64,000 bases of DNA from SYIM01 sp039800325 (GTDB lineage Bacteria; Pseudomonadota; Gammaproteobacteria; Burkholderiales; Burkholderiaceae_E), in assembly GCA_039800325.1 (NCBI GenBank), contig JBDLQY010000256.1, positions 36,305 to 100,304 on the forward strand, written 5' to 3'. Position numbers and translations under genes: made by a program. A model generated the notes under the pieces. That model made no database searches. It was not told the origin of the DNA and worked only from the letters and a program-made list of their open reading frames with translations. Shown in pieces: positions 16,573-26,000 of this stretch. Each line of letters begins with the position of its first letter. The stretch's first letter is position 1.

Positions 16573-17538
16573 ATGCGACTGCTTTTCATCATCGACCCTA
16601 TCGAATCGCTTAAGCCTTATAAGGACTCCACTTACGCCATGATGGTCGAGGCTGCTCAACGCGGGCATGAGCTGTGGTTCTGCGAGCAGGGCGAGCTGTC
16701 ATCTATGAGTGGTGTGCGCGCGCAGGTCAGTCGATTACAGCTTACCGACACCACCGGCCAGCGAAGCGACTGGTGGCAGGCTGCGCCGCGTGAGCAGGCT
16801 GCACTGACGGCCTTTGACGCCGTCTTGATGCGCAAAGATCCGCCCTTTGACATGGAATACGTGGCCTCCACCTGGCTGCTTGAGCAGGCCGTGCGCGAGG
16901 GCGCGCGCGTGTTTAACGCGCCCGATGCGGTACGCGACCACAACGAAAAGCTCGCCATTCTGCAGTTTCCGCAGTTTACGGCGCCAACTCTGGTCACCCG
17001 AAGCGCGTCTGAGCTGCGGGCCTTTGTTGCCGAGCACCAGGACACGGTCTTCAAGTTACTCGATGGCATGGGCGGTATGTCCATTTTCAGAGTGCGCGCG
17101 GGCGACCCCAATCTGTCGGTCATCATCGAGACCATGAACCGGTTTGGTGAACGAAGCGTCATGGCCCAGCGTTACCTGCCCGAGATCACCGAAGGGGACA
17201 AGCGAATCCTGCTCATCGGTGGCAGCGTGGTGCCTTACAGTCTTGCCCGAATCCCTTTGGCGGGCGAGTCGCGAGGCAACCTCGCCGCGGGCGGTCGGGG
17301 CGTGGCTCGAGCGCTCGATGCACGCGACCGCGAAATTGCCGAGTCTTTGGCGCCTGTCCTCGCCGCGCGCGGCTTGTTACTGGTAGGGCTTGATGTCATC
17401 GGCCGATACGTTACCGAGATTAATGTCACCAGCCCGACCTGTTTTCAGGAAATTACTCAGCAGACGGGTTTCTCGGTGGCGGGTCTCTTCATTGACGCGC
17501 TGCAAATGGCGGTCGCGTCGCCCGCAAAGGCCGGATAA
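16573..17538 (+). CDS. gshB: Glutathione synthetase
   Basis: 321 residues, ATP-grasp fold; joins gamma-glutamylcysteine to glycine. Markers: opening LLFIIDPIESLKPYKDST, NAPDAVRDHNEKL, KLLDGMGGMSIFRV (ATP-binding), and GLDVIGRYVTEINVTSPTCFQEI near the C-terminus. The start at ATG 16573 gives the standard N-terminus. It lies 10 bases past gshA, so the two form a glutathione operon; the PTS EIIA gene follows 87 bases on. Confidence 0.96.
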   Translation: MRLLFIIDPIESLKPYKDSTYAMMVEAAQRGHELWFCEQGELSSMSGVRAQVSRLQLTDTTGQRSDWWQAAPREQAALTAFDAVLMRKDPPFDMEYVASTWLLEQAVREGARVFNAPDAVRDHNEKLAILQFPQFTAPTLVTRSASELRAFVAEHQDTVFKLLDGMGGMSIFRVRAGDPNLSVIIETMNRFGERSVMAQRYLPEITEGDKRILLIGGSVVPYSLARIPLAGESRGNLAAGGRGVARALDARDREIAESLAPVLAARGLLLVGLDVIGRYVTEINVTSPTCFQEITQQTGFSVAGLFIDALQMAVASPAKAG

Positions 17539-17625
17539 GTAAGAGGGCTCAGGCTTGGCGGCTGCTTTCTCGAATGCATCCAGTCCGGCGCCTGCGGCCG
17601 CCAGTCTTGCCCGGTGGAGCGTCTC

Positions 17626-18048
17626 ATGATCGGCATCATGGTGGTTTCTCACGAGCCATTGGGTACGGCGCTTCTTAATTGCACGCGTCATATCTTTGGG
17701 CGCTTGCCTGTGCAGCTTGCGGCGCTCGATGTGATTCCTGATGAAGACCCCACGGTCGCGATTGACGCGGCGCGCGAGCTGCTCTCGCGCATCAACGATG
17801 GCAGTGGCGTCATCGTGTTAACCGATGTGTTTGGGGCCACACCATCACGCATTGCATTGGCGCTCCATGAACCTAATCGGGTCAGCGTGATTGCCGGCGT
17901 CAATCTGCCCATCCTCATCAAGGCGCTTGGTAACCGTCGTGGGCCCCTCGAAGAGGTTCTGGTCAGTCTTGTGCAGTCGGGGCAAAATGCCATTCAGATC
18001 ATTGAGCCTGAAGCACCGGTAAAAGCAAAAGAGCATGTATCGAGCTGA
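17626..18048 (+). CDS. PTS mannose/fructose-family EIIA component
   Basis: 140 residues of the EIIA-Man fold. The phosphorylated histidine is His9 in GIMVVSHEPLG, and VLTDVFGATPSRIA matches the family. It accepts phosphate from HPr. I start at ATG 17626, with GGAG 8 bases upstream. Its 3' end overlaps ptsH by 14 bases. No EIIB or EIIC is encoded nearby, so the phosphate probably ends in regulation, as proposed for similar betaproteobacterial systems. Confidence 0.9.
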   Translation: MIGIMVVSHEPLGTALLNCTRHIFGRLPVQLAALDVIPDEDPTVAIDAARELLSRINDGSGVIVLTDVFGATPSRIALALHEPNRVSVIAGVNLPILIKALGNRRGPLEEVLVSLVQSGQNAIQIIEPEAPVKAKEHVSS

Positions 18049-18310
18049 AGCAGTGGTGGTGAACAAACTAGGTCTGCATGCCAGGCCCTCGGCAAAGCTT
18101 ACGGCCACCGCCGGACGCTTTCGGGCCGAGGTATGGTTGTCGCGTGGTGCCCGCAGGGTTAATGCTAAAAGCATCATGGGCGTCATGATGCTGGCAGCCG
18201 CTTGTGGCTCCACCGTGGTCGTTGAGGCCGACGGCCCTGACGAGCAGGAGGCCGTTCAAACAATTACGGCCCTGATCGCTGATGGGTTCGGCGAAGAGTT
18301 CGGAGCCTGA
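18035..18310 (+). CDS. ptsH: Phosphocarrier protein HPr
   Basis: 91 residues with active-site His15 in NKLGLHARPSAKL and a Ser46 in AKSIMGVMML, the position phosphorylated by HPr kinase in bacteria that have it. HPr carries phosphate from enzyme I to the EIIA component encoded just upstream. The start overlaps the EIIA gene by 14 bases. ptsI follows after 32 bases. Confidence 0.95.
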   Translation: MYRAEAVVVNKLGLHARPSAKLTATAGRFRAEVWLSRGARRVNAKSIMGVMMLAAACGSTVVVEADGPDEQEAVQTITALIADGFGEEFGA

Positions 18311-18342
18311 GACATGCGCTTCATCGGCAACCTGGGATACCC

Positions 18343-20058
18343 ATGCTGAGCTTTGACGGACTCGGTATCGGCGGTGGCATCGCTATTGGTCGTGCGCGTG
18401 TGCTCGAGTCCAGCCGCGTGGACGTGCCCCGCTATCGGGTTCACGGCGAAGGGTTGGCCACCGAGCAGGCTCGACTTGAGAAGGCGCTCGCCCAAGTGCG
18501 CAATGAATTTGCCCAACTGCTGGCGCATCTGCCGGTTGATGCACCCGCCGAGGCCGGAGCACTGCTTGAAGTTCATCGCATGATTCTCGATGACCCTGCA
18601 CTCGCCCGCGCTGCCCATGACGGTATTGCAGCACAGGCTTGGAATGCCGAATGGGCGGTATGGCATTGTGCGAGTCAACTCGCCGACCAATTCGCTGAGC
18701 TCGATGAAGACTACTTCCGTGAGCGCGGCCGCGACGTACTTCAGGTTGCTGACCGCGTGATGCGCGCCCTGTCTGGCAGCCGATCGAGCAAGCCGCCTGA
18801 GGCTGCTGAGCCTGTCATTTATTGTGCGGAAGACATTGCCCCGGCCGATATGCTGGGTCTTCGCCACGCCGCAGGCTTTGCCATCGACCTGGGCGGGGTT
18901 ACCTCACATACGGCCATTCTGGCGCGCAGCATGAATGTGCCAGCCGTTCTCGCCCTGGGCGCGGCGCGTGATCAAATTCGAGATGATGATTGGCTCATTC
19001 TGGATGGTGACGCGGGTCGACTCATCGTATCGCCCGAGCCGTCCGTACTGCAGCAGTACCGGGCTCGGCAGGCCCAGGATAGACAGCAGACCGAACTGCT
19101 TCGTGAACTCGTTCGAGTCGCTTCTCGCACGCTTGACGACTGTGAAGTTGAGCTGATGGCCAATCTTGAGCATCCCGATGAGGTTGACCAGGCCAATGAA
19201 GTCGGTGCGGCCGGCGTGGGCCTGTTCCGAACAGAGTTTTTGTTTATGAACCGCGGGCTCGAGCCCTCAGAGGATGAGCAATTTGAGGCGTATCGCTCGG
19301 TGGTGGTGGGTATGGAGGGTCGGCCGGTGACCATCCGTACCATTGATGTTGGCGCGGACAAGGTGATAGAGCCGCACGCCAGCGTCAATGCGCCCAACCC
19401 TGCGCTGGGTCTTCGGGCCATCCGATATAGTCTGGCTCGCCCCGAACGTTTTCTGGTGCAGCTGCGGGCGATCCTGCGTGCCTCGCACTATGGTCCGGTG
19501 CGCTTACTGCTGCCCATGCTTGCGCATGGTCATGAAATAGACGCCAGCCTTTCTTTGATCGAGCAGGCTTGCGATCAATTGCGTCATCGTGGACAGCCTT
19601 TCGACAGCCAACTGCCTGTGGGCGGCATGATCGAAGTGCCTGCGGCGGCACTGTGCGCGGACTACTTTGCTCGTCGCCTCGATTTTCTGTCTATTGGCAC
19701 CAACGACCTCACCCAGTACACGCTGGCCATTGATCGCGCCGATCACGAGGTGGCCTCGCTGTACGAACCCTTTCATCCAGCGGTTCTTAGGCTGATCGCG
19801 CATACGCTCAGGGCAGCGCGGCGGGCTGACAAACCGGTAGCGGTGTGCGGCGAGATGGCCGGTGACTGCGAGGCTACTCGTGTGTTGCTCGGACTGGGCC
19901 TGACGCAGTTTTCCATGCAGGCGGCCAGTCTTCTACGGGTTAAGCGCGAGATCATTCGCGCCGACCGGCGGCGTCTGCTGCCGGTCGCCCGACGACTGTT
20001 ACGCGCTCAGACGCCGCAGGAAGTCGATGAAGTCCGCTCCGCACTGCGCGGCCTGTAG
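18343..20058 (+). CDS. ptsI: PTS enzyme I (phosphoenolpyruvate-protein phosphotransferase)
   Basis: 571 residues, as in canonical enzyme I. Active-site His189 lies in GGVTSHTAILARSM. The PEP-binding barrel has GVGLFRTEFLFMNR, and MIEVPAAAL plus LSIGTNDLTQYTLAIDRAD are the C-terminal signatures. A conserved CGEMAGD holds the catalytic cysteine. It starts the PEP-EI-HPr-EIIA relay with the two genes upstream. It is followed by the promoter and riboswitch of metX. Confidence 0.96.
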   Translation: MLSFDGLGIGGGIAIGRARVLESSRVDVPRYRVHGEGLATEQARLEKALAQVRNEFAQLLAHLPVDAPAEAGALLEVHRMILDDPALARAAHDGIAAQAWNAEWAVWHCASQLADQFAELDEDYFRERGRDVLQVADRVMRALSGSRSSKPPEAAEPVIYCAEDIAPADMLGLRHAAGFAIDLGGVTSHTAILARSMNVPAVLALGAARDQIRDDDWLILDGDAGRLIVSPEPSVLQQYRARQAQDRQQTELLRELVRVASRTLDDCEVELMANLEHPDEVDQANEVGAAGVGLFRTEFLFMNRGLEPSEDEQFEAYRSVVVGMEGRPVTIRTIDVGADKVIEPHASVNAPNPALGLRAIRYSLARPERFLVQLRAILRASHYGPVRLLLPMLAHGHEIDASLSLIEQACDQLRHRGQPFDSQLPVGGMIEVPAAALCADYFARRLDFLSIGTNDLTQYTLAIDRADHEVASLYEPFHPAVLRLIAHTLRAARRADKPVAVCGEMAGDCEATRVLLGLGLTQFSMQAASLLRVKREIIRADRRRLLPVARRLLRAQTPQEVDEVRSALRGL

Positions 20059-20067
20059 GTTTGCTAT

Positions 20068-20095
20068 TTGACACAGGCGGCGCCTGCGCTAAACT
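20068..20095 (+). promoter_or_regulatory. Sigma70-type promoter of metX
   Basis: -35 TTGACA (20068-20073), 16-base spacer, -10 TAAACT (20090-20095). The predicted start falls directly before the SAM-II riboswitch. The spacer holds a small palindrome (CAGGC-GGC-GCCTG) of unknown meaning. Confidence 0.65.
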
Positions 20096-20105
20096 TCCTT
20101 CAGGT

Positions 20106-20161
20106 ATTCGCGCCGATTTGACGACTAGCTTGCGGGCGCGCAACAAGTACGGCTAAAGCGG
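20106..20161 (+). ncRNA. SAM-II (SAM-alpha) riboswitch
   Basis: The segment carries SAM-II core elements in order: CGCGCCGATTTG, then GCTTGCGGGCGCG closing stem P1 (CGCGCC with GGCGCG), then AACAAGTACGGCTAAAGCG, which holds the pseudoknot 3' strand with the conserved GCTAAA. SAM-II aptamers bind S-adenosylmethionine and occur ahead of methionine-synthesis genes such as metX in proteobacteria. It lies between the promoter and a terminator 17 bases on. High SAM would lower metX expression. Confidence 0.85.
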
Positions 20162-20177
20162 CGTGGGCCCAGGTCCC

Positions 20178-20213
20178 AAGCCCGATCCGCTTGCCAAGCC
20201 GGTCGGGCTTTTT
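20178..20213 (+). terminator. Leader terminator ahead of metX
   Basis: AAGCCCGA (20178-20185) pairs with TCGGGCTT (20203-20210), with an inner GCTTG/AAGC helix, followed by TTTTTC. It lies between the SAM-II aptamer and the metX ATG at 20227, so it is probably the riboswitch expression platform. A competing pairing of GGGC (20165-20168) with GCCC (20180-20183) could act as anti-terminator; that part is inference. Confidence 0.7.
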
Positions 20214-20226
20214 CATTCTGGTGTCC

Positions 20227-21396
20227 ATGACGGATTCGCGGGTTAGCGCTTACCGGATGCGCTTCGAACAACCACTGGCTTTGGCCAGCGGTGCGAGCAT
20301 TTCCGACTACGAGCTGGTGTATGAGACCCACGGCGAACTCAACGCCGATCGGTCCAACGCAGTGCTCATCTGTCACGCATTAAATGCATCGCACCATGTA
20401 GCGGGTGTTTCGGCCGAGCCGCCACACGAGCTGGGTTGGTGGGACAACATGGTGGGGCCTGGCAAGCCAGTCGATACCCGGCGTTTTTTTGTGATTGGTA
20501 TCAACAACCTGGGAAGCTGCTTTGGTTCGACCGGGCCCATGTCGGTCAATCCCGCCACCGGCCGAGCGTATGGGCCCGATTTTCCGGTGGTGACGGTTGA
20601 GGACTGGGTGCATACACAGGCCCGCCTGGCCGACCGCCTGGGTATCGAGCGATTTGCGGCGGTCATGGGGGGAAGTCTGGGCGGCATGCAGGCGCTGGCC
20701 TGGTCTTATCTTTATCCCGGCCGAATTGCGCACTGCCTGGCTATTGCCAGCACGCCCAAGCTGTCCGCGCAGAACATCGCCTTCAATGAGGTCGCCCGCA
20801 GAGCCATTCTGACCGATCCCGATTTTCATGGCGGCCGCTTTTATGATCACGGCGTGGTGCCTAAACGGGGCCTGCAGGTGGCTCGTATGATTGGCCACAT
20901 CACGTATCTGTCTGATGATTCCATGGCCGAAAAATTCGGCCGTGTGCTGCGTCCACAATCACCCCAGTCCGATCCGCGCAGCGACTATCGCTTTACCTTC
21001 GATATCGAGTTTGAGATCGAGTCGTATCTTCGCTACCAAGGCGAAAAATTCTCGCGTTATTTCGATGCCAACACCTATCTGCTCATTACGCGGGCCCTCG
21101 ATTATTTTGATCCGGCACGAGCCTTGGGCGATGATTTATCGGCTGCACTTGCGCCTGCAAGCGCCAGCTTTCTGATCGCGTCGTTCACCACCGACTGGCG
21201 TTTTGCGCCTGAGCGCAGTCGCGAGATCGTTCAGGCGCTGCTGAAGGCGGGCAAACCTGTCACCTATGCGGAAATCGATGCGCCGCATGGGCATGATGCT
21301 TTTTTGCTTGAGCACCCTCAGTACCATGCGCTGGTTAAAGCGTATTTCGAGCGGATAGCTGCAGCCGTCGGCGTCGCGTCGCTGGAGACCCTTTGA
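20227..21396 (+). CDS. metX: Homoserine O-acyltransferase MetX
   Basis: 389 residues of the MetX alpha/beta-hydrolase family, which acylates homoserine (acetyl or succinyl donor; the two cannot be told apart safely here). The nucleophile is Ser150 in MGGSLGGMQALAW. ALNASHHVAG, GSCFGSTGPMS and APHGHDAFLLE (catalytic histidine) are family marks. The start at ATG 20227 lies just after the leader terminator; an earlier in-frame TTG lies inside the hairpin. No strong ribosome-binding site is visible. It overlaps metW (TTGATG). Confidence 0.92.
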   Translation: MTDSRVSAYRMRFEQPLALASGASISDYELVYETHGELNADRSNAVLICHALNASHHVAGVSAEPPHELGWWDNMVGPGKPVDTRRFFVIGINNLGSCFGSTGPMSVNPATGRAYGPDFPVVTVEDWVHTQARLADRLGIERFAAVMGGSLGGMQALAWSYLYPGRIAHCLAIASTPKLSAQNIAFNEVARRAILTDPDFHGGRFYDHGVVPKRGLQVARMIGHITYLSDDSMAEKFGRVLRPQSPQSDPRSDYRFTFDIEFEIESYLRYQGEKFSRYFDANTYLLITRALDYFDPARALGDDLSAALAPASASFLIASFTTDWRFAPERSREIVQALLKAGKPVTYAEIDAPHGHDAFLLEHPQYHALVKAYFERIAAAVGVASLETL

Positions 21397-22052
21397 TGAG
21401 TCTGCCTCAGCCCCGGCTTCCTGGCGCCCTTCGCCCCGACCTGGCGCTGATCGCGACCTGGGTCGAGCCGCAGTCGCGCGTACTTGACCTCGGCTGCGGC
21501 GACGGTCAGCTGCTTGATTATCTTCAGCGCGAGCGGCGCTGCCGCGCCTATGGCGTTGAAATCGACGATGCCAGCGTGCTTGCCTGTGTGCAGCGCGGTG
21601 TAGAAGTCATTCAGCGCGACATCGAGGCTGGTCTGGGTATGTTTGGCGCCGATGCATTCGATGTGGCGGTGTTGTCCATGGCGGTGCAGGCCACGCACCG
21701 CACTGAACAGGTACTCGCCGAGATGAGCCAGGTTGCAGCCGAGGGAATCGTCTCGATTCCAAATTTCGGTCACTGGTACCACGCCTGGTCGCTGTTACGC
21801 GGGCGCATGCCGGTCTCTCGCGAGATGCCCTACCAGTGGTACAACACGCCCAATCTGCATCTGGCCACGGTCTCAGATTTTGAAGACCTACTGGCGCAGT
21901 TGGGGCTGGTTATTACCCAGCGGGCTTTTCTGGCCGACGGCAAGGCCGTGCACTGGCTCGCTGGTTGGCGCGCAACGCAGGCCATTTATCGTTTTCGTCG
22001 CAATTCATCCAGCCGCCGTGCCAACTCGGGCGAGCGCAGCGACGCCTCATAG
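21396..22052 (+). CDS. metW: Methionine biosynthesis protein MetW
   Basis: 218 residues with a class I methyltransferase-like motif (VLDLGCGDGQLL). The MetW signatures IPNFGHWYHAWSLLRGRMPVS and PYQWYNTPNLHLATVSDFEDL follow. MetW supports MetX activity in bacteria that carry the pair. The start overlaps the metX stop. The C-terminus past about residue 198 is arginine- and serine-rich and overlaps the convergent crotonase gene by 67 bases, so the stop may have shifted outward in this lineage. Confidence 0.92.
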   Translation: MSLPQPRLPGALRPDLALIATWVEPQSRVLDLGCGDGQLLDYLQRERRCRAYGVEIDDASVLACVQRGVEVIQRDIEAGLGMFGADAFDVAVLSMAVQATHRTEQVLAEMSQVAAEGIVSIPNFGHWYHAWSLLRGRMPVSREMPYQWYNTPNLHLATVSDFEDLLAQLGLVITQRAFLADGKAVHWLAGWRATQAIYRFRRNSSSRRANSGERSDAS

Positions 22053-22870
22053 GCTTTCTGTATCGGGTCCTGCAGGGCGGGTGTCATGCCCGCGTGGGCA
22101 AGCGCCAGGAGGTCGCGCTTCATGCTGGCGACAACCCCCGGATCGGTTTGCGCGATCGCCTCCAGCAGGGTCGCAACCGTTCTGCCCAGGGCTTCGCGCT
22201 CGCACAGTTGCGATACGAATCCGATGCGAAGAATTTCGTCGGACTCGATGGTTGTACCGGTGAGCATCAGGCGGCTCGCCGCTGCTAACCCTAATCGGGT
22301 GACATAGCGTCGCAGCCCGCCCGGGTAGTAATGCAGACCGATTCTGGCCGCGGGCATGAACAAGCGCATGTCGCTTACGCCAATGCGAAGATCACACGCC
22401 AACGCCAGATCGGTTGCGCCACCGTAGGCACTGCCGTTCAGTGCGGCGATGGTGGTGAAGGGTAGCTGCTCAAGCGCGTCGAGCATGTGTTCGAAGCCGC
22501 CCTGAAGCGATTCGATGATGGACTGCAGCGTAAAGCCCGAGCAGAAACTGCGTTCTCCGACGCCACTGATCACCAGCGCGCGAGGCCAGGCAGACTCGGC
22601 GTGGCTTTGCGCCAGATCCTCGAAGCAGTCAATAAGGGCTGAAACGTCGGCCGGATCGAGCCGGTTATGCTCATCGGGCCGATCCAGTATCAGACATGCG
22701 TAGCGACCTTCACGCAACATGCGTGGAGCGCCTGAATGCGACGCTAGCCGGGGAGCCCGTGCCGCCCGCAACAACAGGGTTTCGAGCGACGGCACCTCGA
22801 GGGTTTCGTCGCGTGGTGAGCCGATGGAATCGCCCGGCGGCTCTGCCGGGTGAGGGGGTCGTCGTGCCAT
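21986..22870 (-). CDS. Enoyl-CoA hydratase/isomerase (crotonase) family protein
   Basis: 294 residues; crotonase fold with GERSFCSGFTLQS (oxyanion hole), NGSAYGGATDLALACDLRIG and PAARIGLHYYPGGLRRYV. The usual catalytic glutamate in GGGxELAL reads Asp here, so it may not be a standard hydratase. The first 50 residues are proline/arginine-rich and atypical; the next in-frame ATG (about 22721) would remove them. It converges on metW with a 67-base overlap. The substrate is unknown. Confidence 0.8.
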   Translation of the reverse strand: MARRPPHPAEPPGDSIGSPRDETLEVPSLETLLLRAARAPRLASHSGAPRMLREGRYACLILDRPDEHNRLDPADVSALIDCFEDLAQSHAESAWPRALVISGVGERSFCSGFTLQSIIESLQGGFEHMLDALEQLPFTTIAALNGSAYGGATDLALACDLRIGVSDMRLFMPAARIGLHYYPGGLRRYVTRLGLAAASRLMLTGTTIESDEILRIGFVSQLCEREALGRTVATLLEAIAQTDPGVVASMKRDLLALAHAGMTPALQDPIQKAYEASLRSPELARRLDELRRKR

Positions 22871-23093
22871 CTGTCAAGCATACCGGGTAGGTCGGTAGAA
22901 CTCGGTCTGCGGTTTCATTCGACCGCGCTGCGCTTTATAGCAACCGCGCCGCGTGTTCCCACGGCCCAGACGTGCGCCCGTATGGCCCCGTAACACCTCA
23001 GCAGGTTTGCCTAGGCTAAGCGCCCGATTGCTGCGCCCCTGAGTCGGTCGCCATGCTGTGCAGCCCGCTCAAGTCTTTCCCGAGGTTCGAATC

Positions 23094-26000
23094 ATGAAGA
23101 TGACGCTATCCGGCCGGCCGGCCGTTTCGCATCTGCTCCTGCTGTGTTCTTTGGTGCTAGCGCACAGCGCTGCTGTGGCGGCCGTCTGCCCGGCGCCCGG
23201 TGGCGCCCCCGGACCCCTGCCAGCGTTAATCTCCGAACGCATACCGGGGTTTGGCGGGCTTGGTGCGTCTTCCCCCAGCCCGCAGGCTGGTTCTGCAGCG
23301 GGCGCTGCCAGCGCGTCAGGTATCGCTACGGGTGAGCAATCCGTCTGCGCGGCGCTGCCTCAGTCCGCCGAGCCCGCAAGCCTGCCCAGCGCCGCACCCT
23401 CGCTGTCAGCGGGCAATCCGGTCAATGTGGCCAGTGGCCATAAGTATGAGCAGGTCAACGACGTACGGCTTGCCCGACCTGACGCCATGACGCACCTTGA
23501 CGCCATCGGGCTACCCACTGGAGTCGCCGCGGCCGTACTGGCCGGCGACAGTCTGGTGATGAATTTTGTGCGTCACTACAACAGCGGTGCGGAGTTTGCG
23601 CTGAGCTTTGGCGTGGGCTGGAGCCACAGTTATGACACGCGCCTGGCCCGTCTGCGGCGCGAGCCGCCACCCAGCGGAGGCTCTCTTCCACCTTATGAAA
23701 TCCAGATTCTGCAGGCCGATGGCCGCCGCTTGGCCTTCAGCCCTCTTGCCAGGCTTGCTGACGGAACGATTCGCTACGCCAGTGGCGACCTTGCCGACGG
23801 GCTCGTCGAGGAACGCTTGCCCGGTCGAACGGGTACGGCTGATCTATCGTCGACTCAGGGTGCGGTAGCAAGCGGCTCTGAAGTCCGACCCTGGGTCTGG
23901 CGCTGGCCCGGCGGTCGCCAGCTTTACTTTGACCGGCAGGGACGCCTGGCCCGCCTTGTGGCATCTGATCTTGATGCCATCGAACTGAGCTACGACTCAC
24001 AGGCGCGCCTAAGCCTGCTGACCGACCGGCACGGGCGGCAATTCAGACTGAGCTACGCTGGCGAGCGCCTGCGGTCTTTGCAATTGCCCGATGGTGCCGA
24101 GGTGCTCTACGACTATGACGGGCGTGGGCGCCTGGTGAGTGTGCGCTACCCCGGTGGCGACCTGATCAGGCATCACTATGATGACAACCTACATCCTTAC
24201 CGACTGACCGGCACCACCTATCCCGATGGACGCCGTAGTCGTCATCGCTACGACGCACACGGTCGGGTTATCAGCACGCAGGCCGACGAGCGCGATTCGC
24301 GCAGTCGCGTCGATCTGGAATATCGCGCAGATTCACAGACCGATACCGGCCTGACCATCCTCAGGTCGGCTCAGGGGCACGGCCAGTATCAGTGGCGTCG
24401 CCTGGCTTCGGGACGGCTGGTGTTAACCGAGTCGAGCGGCCCCGGCTGTGCCCAGTGCCCGCCGGTGGGCTGGCGAATGCGCTGGAGTGAAGCAGGCAAG
24501 CCGCTTGAGCTGGGCGACTGGGTGCTCCGTTACGACGCGCTGGGCAGACTCATTGAGCTCTCGCATGGGCTTAAGCAGCCTTCGCAGGGCATCGCTCACG
24601 ACCCGCTTCAATGGCGCCTGTCCTACGGCGGCAATGATCCGCTGGCGAGTCCTGCACGCATCGAGGCGCCCAGTGTCATCGCCGGCCATCGTCGGGTCAC
24701 TGAATTCCAGCATAACGACCGAGATCAGACCGTCTTGCGTATCGAACGTGGTCATGTGCCAGAGGGCGATCGTTCGCATGAGCGCTTTCGTGCGGTGCGC
24801 ATCGATTATGTCGACAGCGGCCCTGCGCGCGGCAAGCCCGCCAGCATCTCGCTGGTCGAGGGACCATGGCCACCCCCTAACAGCGGGCTCGCTGCAGGTG
24901 CGGATACAAAGCTCGCGTTGAATTCGCGCGACAAAGGCTTCCGCTTGATGACGGGTCGTTATCGTGAGGCGATCAGTCTGCCGCCTGCAGCCTTGCACCG
25001 GTATCAGTGGGATGAGCGACGGCGCCTGACATCGGTCGAGTATGGCGATGATGTTCGCCACCAGATTGAGCGCGACGATCTCGCCCGGCCTGTGCTGGAG
25101 CGCCTGCCTGATCTTCGAGAGCGGCGCTGGCATTACGATGCCGCATGGGCGCCCGAGGCAGTTAAGGTAGAGATCGTCGCGAGCAGCGGACATACGCGGC
25201 GGGCGCTTGTCGAGCAGGTTGCTTCGCAGACAGCGTCGGCTGCTCAGCCAGCATGGCCGATCAAACCACTTCCGATCGGCCTGAGTGTGCAGGCGGGCGG
25301 AGTCCGACACTTCGTGGATGTCGATGGCCAGCACACCGTGCAGCGGCTGGACGACTTTGGTCGCATTGTCGAGGAACGCATCGACGGGGCGCTGTGGCGC
25401 CGTGTGCGCTACGACTCAGCGGGCAGGCCTGCTGAGCTGACTCGTGCCGGAGGCATCGAAGAGTTCCTGCGCTTCGATGCCGCGGGAAGACTGCGCGAAC
25501 GCGAGCGACGTGGCCGCGGGCATAGTGAGTTGACGCTGTTTGAATGGCAAGGCCTCAGGCTGCAGGCTTTGCAGCATCCACACCAGTCCACCCGTCTGCT
25601 CAGCGATCCAGACGGCCGAATCATGCACCTGGAGCACACCCTGGCCGGGCATTCGGTACGCCTTGCGCAGCACCATGACGCGCAGGGTCGGCTGGTACGA
25701 CGCGATCTCGGTGATGGAAGGTCGCTTCTCTATGGCTATGACTCGCAGGGTCGCGCGCAGTCTCTGGTTCTGCAGCCAAGAGGTTCAGGACGCCCCATTG
25801 AATTGCTGCGCGTGAACTACCGTGCGGATGGTCTTCCCGGCGGCGAGTCGCTGGGCAAAGCGGTCCTTTCAGAGCGCCAGTACGACGAGCAAGGCCGCCT
25901 GATCCGCCTGAGCTGGCAAACGCAGGGACTACTCGGTCGAGCCAGCGCAGGTCTGAGCGGTCGACCGGGATTCATGGGTGCCGGCGGTGTTCTGCGCGCG

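Noticed and set aside
24423..25334. 303-residue antisense frame inside the RHS gene
   Set aside because: It arises from codon bias on the coding strand; the composition is unlike a protein and the RHS frame is unambiguous.
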